A DNA stretch of 40,255 bases, taken from the NCBI GenBank assembly GCA_030430455.1, contig JAUIJB010000031.1:1-40255 (forward strand), in the 5' to 3' direction. This DNA comes from Verrucomicrobiia bacterium (GTDB taxonomy: Bacteria > Verrucomicrobiota > Verrucomicrobiia > Verrucomicrobiales > Akkermansiaceae). Positions 1 through 6,532 of the stretch are shown here, in pieces. Made by a program: the position numbers and the translations under genes. Below the pieces are notes generated by a model that did no database searches, was not told the origin of the DNA, and was given only the letters and a program-made list of their open reading frames with translations. Numbering within the stretch: the stretch's first letter is position 1; each line of letters begins with the position of its first letter.

Positions 1-1
1 G

Positions 2-235
2 CTGGCACTCGCGGAGGCGGCGCGGGCACAGGCGAGCGCGGCGGTCCAGGGTCGGCTGCGCTTCGTCCGCGGGAGCATGGACGACTTCGACCTGTCCGAG
101 CGCTTCGGGCTGGTGATCATCCCCTACCGCTCGTTCCAGCACCTGCTGACGGTGGCGGAGCAGCGCGCGTGCCTGGCGACCATCCGCCGGCACCTGCGGC
201 CCGAGGGTCGGCTCTGCGTCGACCTGTTCGACCCC
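2..235 (+). CDS. Class I SAM-dependent methyltransferase, fragment (both ends missing)
   Basis: The frame is open from the first bases of the window, so the start lies outside it. The stretch MDDFDLSERFGLVIIPYRSF followed by QHLL and a helix ending HLRPEGRLCVDLFDP matches the middle to late part of the Rossmann fold of small-molecule class I methyltransferases, which transfer a methyl group from S-adenosylmethionine; the acceptor cannot be told. The SAM-binding glycine loop is not in the window. After about DLFDP the frame stays open to 823 but stops resembling a methyltransferase, because it becomes the antisense of the oppositely oriented gene at 238-634. The usual C-terminal third is therefore missing. 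The internal ATG at 77 is not the true start. Family confidence is good; the end coordinate is approximate. Confidence 0.7.
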
Positions 236-245
236 CTCATCGAGG
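231..245. other. Apparent breakpoint joining two truncated convergent genes
   Basis: The plus-strand methyltransferase loses family character after DLFDP (about 233-235) and the minus-strand RlmI-like gene loses it after RLDE (about 236-238). Neither has a stop codon near the join. Such head-to-head truncation within a few bases is what a chimeric assembly join or an inversion breakpoint looks like. Confidence 0.6.
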
Positions 246-634
246 CGCTGGTGCAGCCCGAGCGTCAGGGTCTGGACGACGAGGTGCGCGCCGTAGCGGT
301 CGACGATCAGGCCGGGCAGGCCGTCGGACTCGCTCCACACCAGGCGGCAGAGCGCGGGGTCGATGCCCAGCTGGTCGCGGTAGTCGATCGCCTGGCCGAT
401 GCGGCGACGGAAGAAGTCGGCGTCGAGGTCCTGGCGCCGGCGGGAGAAGCGCCGGGCGACGATCTGCGAATGCGGGTTGTAGAGGGCCGAGCCGAGCGGG
501 CGGTCGCGGAAGTCCTTGAGGCTGATCACATCGCCCGGCTGCGGGTCGCCGAAGGTCTTGCGGACCTCGCTGCCGTAGACCCACTCGTGGCCGTGGAAGA
601 TGCGGGCGCGGGGAGCGATGACGAGACCGGGCAT
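238..634 (-). CDS. rlmI: RlmI-like 23S rRNA cytosine-C5 methyltransferase, N-terminal fragment
   Basis: Reading the minus strand from the ATG at 634 gives MPGLVIAPRARIFHGHEWVY, then GDVISLKDFRDRPLGSALYN and further on SDGLPGLIVDRYG and LVVQTLTLGLHQRLDE. This is the N-terminal PUA domain and start of the linker/RFM region of the RlmI/RlmK family, which methylates a cytosine of 23S rRNA using SAM. Family members are about 390-400 residues; only about 133 are present. Similarity stops near 236, where the sequence becomes the antisense of the methyltransferase fragment on the other strand. The catalytic SAM-binding domain and its cysteine are absent, so this copy cannot be functional as it stands. 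The 239 bases upstream, up to 873, would hold its promoter. Confidence 0.72.
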
Positions 635-873
635 GGGGTGGGGAAGAGACCAGAAAGCGGAGACCCGAGTCCAGAGAAACCGGTGGGAAGCTCCGCTCCC
701 GGGGAAGCCCGGCCGCCCAGGTGGGAGGTGGATTCGGATGGCCGAGGGATGGCCGCGGCCGTGGGTGGTCGCCGCAGCGGCCCGGGGTGGCTGAGAGGAA
801 TCTCGATTTGCCGCGGAATCTAGCCTTGCTAGCCACTCGTGGAGCGATTTAAACCACTCGCCACCAAAAAGTC

Positions 874-1167
874 ATGGGCCAACAGCATCGTAAAGTCATC
901 AAGAGAAAGCGCCGCAAGGACTACCTGAAGCGGAAGAAGTCGCAGACCAAGGCCGGCGGCGTGCAGGCAAAGAAGTCGGCGAAGAAGGCAGCCAAGAAGA
1001 CCGCCAAGAAGGCGGCCAAGAAGACTGCGAAGAAGGCCGCCAAGAAAGCCCCCGCGAAGAAGGCCGCCAAGAAGGCGCCGGCCAAGAAGGCCGCGGCGAA
1101 GGAAGCGGGAACCGAAGAAGGCACCGACACCCCGGCCAAGTCCGAGGAGTCGAGCGACGAGTCCTGA
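874..1167 (+). CDS. Small Lys/Ala-rich histone H1-like protein
   Basis: A 97-residue protein starting MGQQHRKVIKRKRRKDYLKR. The first 30 residues are a compact basic block, followed by 45-50 residues of KKAAKKT / KKAPAKK repeats like the tail of eukaryotic histone H1, AlgP or chlamydial Hc1, and an acidic serine-rich end (EEGTDTPAKSEESSDES). Such tails bind DNA or RNA electrostatically, so a nucleoid-associated or RNA-binding role is likely but not shown. I recall similar short basic N-termini in small verrucomicrobial proteins; that is memory, not a search result. The start is the first ATG and no clear ribosome-binding site precedes it. It is a single-gene unit: a strong terminator follows within 50 bases. 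The repeat tract may vary in length between strains. Confidence 0.75.
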   Translation: MGQQHRKVIKRKRRKDYLKRKKSQTKAGGVQAKKSAKKAAKKTAKKAAKKTAKKAAKKAPAKKAAKKAPAKKAAAKEAGTEEGTDTPAKSEESSDES

Positions 1168-1214
1168 GTCATCCGATCGACGCCGGCAGCCGCCGGCGGA
1201 TCCCAATCATCGAG

Positions 1215-1245
1215 CCGGTCGTCCCGCGGGGCGGCCGGTTTTTTT
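1215..1245 (+). terminator. Rho-independent terminator
   Basis: An 11-bp stem (1215-1225 with 1228-1238, two G-T wobbles, innermost pairs probably open to form the loop) is followed directly by seven T residues at 1239-1245. It lies 47 bases after the histone-like gene and ahead of the delta' gene, separating the two transcripts. Confidence 0.85.
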
Positions 1246-1301
1246 CTTTCCGGGCAGGGGTTCGGGTTGCGGCCGGCGGGGCGGGCGGGTGAGGATCCGC
1301 C

Positions 1302-2306
1302 ATGGCGTTTGCAGTCGAGCAGGGCTACGAGCGGATGAAGGGCGCCCACGAGCGGGGCCGGCTGGCCCATGCCTTCCTGATCAGCGGTCCGGTCGGTTGC
1401 GGCAAGCGGCGCCTTGCCGCCATGGTGATCGGCATGCTCCAGGGCCAGGGCGGGGGCAGCGACCTGTTCGGCGAGGAGGTGGCGCCGGAGGTCAAGCCGC
1501 TCGAGGAGCTCGAGGGCGACCGCGTCCGGATCCTCCGCCCGCAGTCGAAGTCGCGGCGGATCCGGGTGGACGAGGTCCGCAAGCTTGAGCGCTCCCTGTT
1601 CATGGCATCCGGCCCCGACGAGTGGAAGGTCGGGGTGATCGTCGGGGCCGAGCGGATGAATGCGCAGGCGGTGAACGCCTTCCTCAAGACGCTTGAGGAG
1701 CCGCCGCCGCAGACCTTGCTGATGCTTTTGACGACGCAGCCGGACTCGTTGCTGCCGACGGTGATCTCGCGCTGCGTCCGCATGCCCCTGGTGGGCGAGC
1801 CGGACCTGCAGACGGACGGCGGCGCCGAGCTGGTGGCGGCGCTCGACCAGCTGGCGGCGGGTGGTTTCGGCAGCGCCGCCATGGCGCTCAGCCTGAAGTC
1901 GATGTTCTCCGGGATGCTCCAGAAGCGCCGCGCGCGGATGACGGCCGAGGCCGAGGAGGCGATCCGGGAGGAAAAGAAGGAGCTCGGCAAGGTCGTCGAG
2001 GGCGACTGGTTCAAGCGCCGCGAGGAGGAACTCAAGGCGGCGACCGAGTCGGAGTACCTCGCCGCCCGCTCCCACCTGTTCGAGGTGCTGCAGGCGTGGA
2101 TGCTCGACGTGCTGCGCTGCAAGACCGGGGCGGAGGGGCTCGACTTCGCCGCCAGTGAGGCGGCCCTCAAGCAACTCGCGGAGGGCGAGCCGCTCGCCGG
2201 CTTGCTGCGCCGGATGGATGCCCTCGAGGAGCTGCGCGCGACCCTCGAGACGAACGCCCAGGAACAGCTCGCCCTCGAGGTGGGCTTCCTGCGGGCCTTC
2301 GGGTGA
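1302..2306 (+). CDS. holB: DNA polymerase III delta' subunit
   Basis: A 334-residue AAA+ clamp-loader protein. The Walker A loop GPVGCGKR lies at residues 29-36, the family signature NAFLKTLEEPP at 125-135, and the SRC sensor motif at 156-158. Delta' is the stator of the clamp loader, which opens the beta clamp and places it on primed DNA at the replication fork. I do not see the cysteine cluster that binds zinc in the E. coli protein; the segment between Walker A and residue 90 is short. Residues 205-260 are highly charged and probably helical. The ATG at 1302 is preceded by GAGG at 1291-1294 with about 7 bases between, a fair ribosome-binding site. The gene ends 56 bases before the convergent TPM gene. 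Length matches the family. Confidence 0.85.
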   Translation: MAFAVEQGYERMKGAHERGRLAHAFLISGPVGCGKRRLAAMVIGMLQGQGGGSDLFGEEVAPEVKPLEELEGDRVRILRPQSKSRRIRVDEVRKLERSLFMASGPDEWKVGVIVGAERMNAQAVNAFLKTLEEPPPQTLLMLLTTQPDSLLPTVISRCVRMPLVGEPDLQTDGGAELVAALDQLAAGGFGSAAMALSLKSMFSGMLQKRRARMTAEAEEAIREEKKELGKVVEGDWFKRREEELKAATESEYLAARSHLFEVLQAWMLDVLRCKTGAEGLDFAASEAALKQLAEGEPLAGLLRRMDALEELRATLETNAQEQLALEVGFLRAFG

Positions 2307-2362
2307 GGGCGGGGAGCGGTTCGGCGCGACTTGAGGCGCAATCGAAAGGTCGCTGCGGGACG

Positions 2363-2950
2363 CTAGAAGTCGCGCGACTGCCGCGAACCCGGGTGGATCG
2401 GCATGTCGAAGGCGGCATGGATCTCATTCAGCGCGCCCTCGAGGCGCGCCTCGAGGGCGTCGATGGCGAGCATCACGCCCTCGGCCCACTCGCGGTCGAT
2501 CCAGGCGGCCGCGGCCATGGCCAGCACCTCGTCGAGCGAGGACTCGGCGATGAAGGGCTCGAGGCCGTAGCCGACCATCAGCGAGGAGCGGCCGGTGACC
2601 GGATCGATCACCAGGAGGACCCCATGATTGTCGCCGGCCTTGTGGTGGTCGGAGTGGAGGGCCCCCTGGTTGAAGAGCCAGAAGACGTAGAGCTCGAAGG
2701 GGTGATCCTCGGGAAAGTTCCGGATCACCACCTGGAAGTCGACCTGCGGGAAGCGCTCGTGGAGCGCCTTGATCCGCTTGCGGATCTGGCGATGTCCCCC
2801 CTTGCTCAGGGCGTCGGTGCTGTCGGAGACGGTGAGTTCGATCCGCGGCACCGGACCGAGGATGGCGGTGGCCCGCTGCAGGTTCAGCCGGCACCCGGGG
2901 CACTCGGGCGAGAGCTCCTTCAGGGAATGGCGGCAGTAGGGGCAGCGCAT
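2363..2950 (-). CDS. Zinc-ribbon TPM-domain protein
   Basis: A 195-residue protein. Residues 3-20 form a zinc ribbon with two CxxC pairs (C3/C6 and C17/C20). Residues 35-180 fit the TPM domain (TLP18.3/Psb32/MOLO-1): a beta-strand start IELTVSD, then FQVVIRNFP, GVLLVIDP and MVGYGLEP. TPM domains are generally found in membrane-tethered proteins linked to repair or assembly of membrane complexes, and some have phosphatase activity; the substrate is unknown. Unlike most TPM proteins there is no signal peptide or membrane segment, so this one should be cytosolic. Its ATG is 7 bases after the stop of the M16 protease, so the two are probably co-transcribed and translationally coupled. Domain call is good; function is open. 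Confidence 0.7.
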   Translation of the reverse strand: MRCPYCRHSLKELSPECPGCRLNLQRATAILGPVPRIELTVSDSTDALSKGGHRQIRKRIKALHERFPQVDFQVVIRNFPEDHPFELYVFWLFNQGALHSDHHKAGDNHGVLLVIDPVTGRSSLMVGYGLEPFIAESSLDEVLAMAAAAWIDREWAEGVMLAIDALEARLEGALNEIHAAFDMPIHPGSRQSRDF

Positions 2951-2957
2951 GGCGGCA

Positions 2958-5945
2958 TCATTCCCCGCCGGTCGGGGTGATCACGACCTTGAGGGCGTTC
3001 TCGGCGGCGAGGTGGCGGGCCGCGAGACGATTGAGCTCGGCGACCGTGATCGAGGCGAGGTCGTCGAGGAGGGTCCGGGCGAGCTCGAGCTTTTCGGGTT
3101 CGCGCGACAGGCCGGAGAGGACCGAGTCGAGCCAGTAGGCGTTCTCGCGCTGGGCCTTGCGCACCTCGGCGAGCGTCGGTTCGCGGGCCCGCTCGAGGTC
3201 ATCCTCGCTGATGCCCTTGTCGGCGAGCACCGCGGCGAGCTCGATCGAGGTGTTGGCAAGCGTCTCGGCGTCCTCCGGGTCGCAGGTGTTCTGGGCGATG
3301 ATGAAGCCGAAGTCCTCGAGGACCGTGGATCCGGTGGCCTCGGCGTAGGGGCTGTAGGAAGCCCCGAGTTCCTCGCGGATGGTCTCGCGCAGGCGGTCGC
3401 GGAGGACGTCGGAGAGCAGCTTGAGGCGGCGGAAGCCTTCGTGGTTGTCGCGACGCCCCTCGGTCTGCCAGACCACCAGCGCGGCGGCCTGGGGGATCTT
3501 CGACTCGTAGCGGTAGTTCTTCGTCGCCGGGGCGTTGGGGAACTTGACCCGGCGGAGCGACTCGGCGACCGGCTGCTGCGGACGCGGCTCGAGCGCGCCG
3601 AAGGTCTTCAGGACCAGCGGCAGGACGGCCTCGGTCTCGAAGTCGCCGACGAGGTTCAGCTCGATCTCGCCCTGCTGGAAGGCCGACTCGAGCCACGGGC
3701 GGGCATCGTCGACGGTGTAGGCGGCGAGGGTCTCGACCCCGGGGAAGACGTAGCGCGGGTCGTCGCCGTGGAGCCACGCGCGCATCTTCTGCACCGCACC
3801 GGCCGGGGTGTGCTTCATCTGCTGCTCGATCATTGGCAGGCCCTTGCGGAACTGGGTGACCGCCTCGTCGCGCAAGCCGAGCAGCTCGATCTGGGCGGCC
3901 ATCAGCTGCAGCTGGAGCTCGAGGTCCTTGGGCGTCGTGCGGCCGCCGAGCGAGAAGGAGTCCTCGCCCACCGCGAAGCCGCCACCGCGGCCGACCGAGA
4001 CGTTTCGGCCGGCGAGGATGCGCTTGAGCTCGTCGGTCGAGTGCTCACCGATGCCGCCCTGGTTGACGAGGGCCGAGGCGAACTGGTCGAGCCCGGGCTT
4101 GTCGGCCGGCAGGGTGAGCTGGCCGTGGCCGATGTTGGCGCGGACCATGATGGTGTCCTCATCGAAGTCGGTCGGCTTGAGGTGGACGTGGATGCCGTTG
4201 GAAAGCTCGACGAGGGTGATGCCGAGGTCCTCGACCTCGTTGCGCGAGGCGACCTCGCCCGCGGGCCCGAAGTCGCCGTGGGCGAATTCGGCCGTCTCGG
4301 CCTCCACCGGGGGCTCCAGCGCGACGGTGGACGACTCTCGGTAGAGCTCGCCGAGGGTTTCGACGGCACCCTCGGGCTCGACCTTGGTGGTGAGGATCAG
4401 GTGGAGGTCGCGCGGCCGGCCCTCGCGGCTGCCCCAGAAATCGCGGAAGTCCTCGTGGCACGAGGCGGGGGTGATTTCATCGAGCCCCTTGCTGATGATC
4501 TCGAGGTCGGTCTCCGGCTCGGTGAGCACGCGGCCCGAGTTCAGCGTCTGCACGATCCCCGTGGCGAGGCCGTCCGAGCGGCGCGTGTCCTTGGTCTCGA
4601 CGGCGCGGCGGTAGGCATTCAGGAGGTTGGCCTTGGCCTCGGCGAGCTCGGCCTCGGTGAAGCCGAACTCGAGGGCGCGGCGGAATTCCTGCTCGAGCAC
4701 GCCGACCGCCCCCTGCCACTGGTCGTCGGCCACCGTGACGTCGATGCTGCCGAGCTCGAGGTGGTTGAAGAGCTCGTCGCGCGAGGCCGATCCGCCGACG
4801 ATCGGGGCGCCCTCCTGCTTGGCGATCCGCTCGAAGCGGCGGCCGAGGACGGCGTGGGCGAGGGTCAGCGGCATGCGGACGATGCGGTTCTCGCGGGTGT
4901 CGGGAAGCGGGTCCCAGTCGTCGATGGTAAGCAGTCCGAGGTCGGTCGAGGCGACCTCCTTGTCGGCGAACACCGCGGGCTGGAGCCCGCTGGCCGGGGT
5001 GGCGGTGCCGAGCTCGGGGTCCCCGCCGGCGTCCGCGGGCTGCTCGAGGCTGGCGAAGCTCTGCTCGATCCGTGCGCTGATGGCGGCCGGGTCGACGTCG
5101 CCCACCACCACGAAGGTCATGCGCTCGGGGACGTAGTAGCGACTGTAGAAGTCGACGAAGCGCTCGCGCGGGGCGTTCGAGATGACCTCCTCCTCGCCGA
5201 TCGGAAAGCGCTTGGTGACGAGCGACTCGGGCAGCAGCTGCTTGAACTGCTTTTCCATCAGGCGGTAGCCGACCGAGTCGCGGCTGGTCTTCTCGGCGAG
5301 GATCACGCCGCGCTCCTTGTCGATTTCCTCCTCGAGCAGCAGGGCGCCGTCGGCGAAGTCGCGCATCACCGTGAAGCCGAGCTCGAGCATCTCCGCGTCG
5401 GTCTCCGGCAGGTCGAGCATGTAGACGGTCTCGTCGAAGGAGGTGTAGGCATTGACGTGGGCGCCGAAGGCGACGCCGAGCCGCTGCATGCGCGGGATCA
5501 GCTCGTCCGGCGTGAAGTTCTTGGTGCCGTTGAAGACCATGTGCTCGAGGAAGTGGGCGATGCCGCGCTGGTCCTCGGCCTCCATCAGCGAGCCGGCGGC
5601 GATGTGCAGGCGCAGCGAGATGCGGCCCGGCGGCTCGGGGTTGGGGAGGACGATGTAGCGCATGCCGTTGGCCAGCCGGCCGAAGGTCGCGTCGGGGTCG
5701 GCCGGGATGTCGCTGGACTGGTGGGGCCAGACGTCGGCGGGCGGCTCCTCGGCGACGGCCGTGGTCGCGGTGGATGCCTCCACGGGATCCGCGGCCGGCT
5801 CGGTGGGGGTCTCGGCCGCTTCCTCGGCCGCTTCCGCCGCCTCCGTGGGGGCGGTTTCCGCCGGGGCATCCGGCTTGCGGACAAGGAAAAACACGGCCAC
5901 GAGGGCGAGAGCGAGGGACAGGACCAGGGGTGCCGGATTCCGCAT
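2958..5945 (-). CDS. M16 family zinc metalloprotease (insulinase/pitrilysin type)
   Basis: From the ATG at 5945 the protein is 995 residues: a hydrophobic signal or anchor (residues 5-23), a Glu/Ala/Pro-rich linker to about 70, then two tandem M16 halves. The inverted zinc motif HFLEH is at 131-135 and the third ligand is most likely E218 in ERGVILAE. The second half (from about 560) lacks the motif, as usual for M16, where it closes the chamber. Such enzymes degrade peptides in the periplasm. The open frame extends upstream to a TTG at 5981, but ATG 5945 puts the hydrophobic stretch at the N-terminus and is preferred; neither has a clear ribosome-binding site. It leads a two-gene unit with the TPM protein and is divergent from tRNA-Leu. 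Family call is firm; export versus anchoring is inferred. Confidence 0.88.
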   Translation of the reverse strand: MRNPAPLVLSLALALVAVFFLVRKPDAPAETAPTEAAEAAEEAAETPTEPAADPVEASTATTAVAEEPPADVWPHQSSDIPADPDATFGRLANGMRYIVLPNPEPPGRISLRLHIAAGSLMEAEDQRGIAHFLEHMVFNGTKNFTPDELIPRMQRLGVAFGAHVNAYTSFDETVYMLDLPETDAEMLELGFTVMRDFADGALLLEEEIDKERGVILAEKTSRDSVGYRLMEKQFKQLLPESLVTKRFPIGEEEVISNAPRERFVDFYSRYYVPERMTFVVVGDVDPAAISARIEQSFASLEQPADAGGDPELGTATPASGLQPAVFADKEVASTDLGLLTIDDWDPLPDTRENRIVRMPLTLAHAVLGRRFERIAKQEGAPIVGGSASRDELFNHLELGSIDVTVADDQWQGAVGVLEQEFRRALEFGFTEAELAEAKANLLNAYRRAVETKDTRRSDGLATGIVQTLNSGRVLTEPETDLEIISKGLDEITPASCHEDFRDFWGSREGRPRDLHLILTTKVEPEGAVETLGELYRESSTVALEPPVEAETAEFAHGDFGPAGEVASRNEVEDLGITLVELSNGIHVHLKPTDFDEDTIMVRANIGHGQLTLPADKPGLDQFASALVNQGGIGEHSTDELKRILAGRNVSVGRGGGFAVGEDSFSLGGRTTPKDLELQLQLMAAQIELLGLRDEAVTQFRKGLPMIEQQMKHTPAGAVQKMRAWLHGDDPRYVFPGVETLAAYTVDDARPWLESAFQQGEIELNLVGDFETEAVLPLVLKTFGALEPRPQQPVAESLRRVKFPNAPATKNYRYESKIPQAAALVVWQTEGRRDNHEGFRRLKLLSDVLRDRLRETIREELGASYSPYAEATGSTVLEDFGFIIAQNTCDPEDAETLANTSIELAAVLADKGISEDDLERAREPTLAEVRKAQRENAYWLDSVLSGLSREPEKLELARTLLDDLASITVAELNRLAARHLAAENALKVVITPTGGE

Positions 5946-6088
5946 GGGGTGAAGGGTGTTCGTGGACTTCGGGGCTTGCAAGGGAGGAAGCGTTGCCGGG
6001 GTCGGGGAATTTTCCGCAAGATTCCTGCAATAGGGATTGCAAAGGGGCGGGGGACATGATGCTTTCGCGCCCCGCTGGAGACAGCGAC

Positions 6089-6175
6089 GCGCGCGTGGCG
6101 GAATTGGTAGACGCGCTAGATTCAGGTTCTAGTGGCTTCACGGCCGTGGAGGTTCGAGTCCTCTCGCGCGCACCA
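6089..6175 (+). tRNA. tRNA-Leu (anticodon CAG), CCA encoded
   Basis: The acceptor stem 6089-6095 pairs perfectly with 6165-6171, followed by discriminator A and encoded CCA (6173-6175). The D-arm GGAATTGGTAGACGCG, an anticodon loop TTCAGGT giving anticodon CAG, a long variable arm and the T-arm GGTTCGAGTCC are all present, as in class II leucine tRNAs. Length is 87 bases. It reads CTG codons, which are common in the neighbouring genes. Confidence 0.95.
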
Positions 6176-6211
6176 CAGCCCGGCCCGGTTCTTCCGGGCC
6201 GGGCTGTGGTG
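6171..6211 (+). terminator. Perfect 18-bp hairpin overlapping the tRNA 3' end
   Basis: Left arm 6171-6188, loop TTCTT 6189-6193, right arm 6194-6211, with no mismatches. The left arm begins inside the tRNA: it takes in the last acceptor base, the discriminator and the CCA end. No T-run follows, so it is not a textbook intrinsic terminator; it may be a 3' processing or stability element. Confidence 0.6.
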
Positions 6212-6532
6212 CTTCCGGGAGGGCGCCCTGCTCCCGGCGAGCCCCGGGCGAGGCCGGAGGTTCGAAAGCGGCAAGCCGGCGCAAACGCGGTGCCGGCATC
6301 CTCCTTGTCCCAAGCCAAGACACCGCGGGCCCAAGGGCGCCCCTTGTCGGTGCGGGATCGCTCCCCTTCCAAGGGGCCTCGCCCATATCGATTTCCTCGT
6401 TTGCCCACCCCTCGCGATCCGACTCGCCGGTGCCGTGGAATGGTTCGCCCGGACCCTTCCGGGGCGGTGGGGAAGTCCGCGGGGATCGCCGGGGGGCGAA
6501 GCCGACGCGCGCTCCGCGGATTCGGGCGGGGG
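6212..6532. other. Gene-free stretch of 321 bases
   Basis: It lies between the tRNA hairpin and the 3' end of the GH146 gene. I see no plausible coding sequence, and frames that cross the tRNA are shadows. It must contain the 3' end of the minus-strand glycanase transcript, but I find no clear terminator. The ten bases at 6256-6265 repeat part of the tRNA T-arm region, too short to mean much. Confidence 0.5.

Noticed and set aside
77..823. A single 248-codon plus-strand gene
   Set aside because: Only the first third has protein character; the rest is the antisense of the RlmI-like fragment.
6026..6041. Inverted repeat TGCAAT-AGGG-ATTGCA between the M16 gene and tRNA-Leu
   Set aside because: Only six-base arms and no second copy found; not enough for a regulatory claim.
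2949..6059. Plus-strand frame of 1036 codons opposite the M16 protease
   Set aside because: No domains, Val/Gly/Glu-rich antisense composition, and the minus strand carries a complete HxxEH protease.
6256..6265. Ten bases identical to part of the tRNA T-arm, possibly an attachment-site remnant
   Set aside because: Too short, flanks do not pair, and no integrase or mobile gene is present.
6122..6386. Minus-strand open frames across the tRNA, giving text such as CAREDSNLHG and ARGLEPPRP
   Set aside because: These are translations of the antisense of the tRNA, a common false protein in databases.
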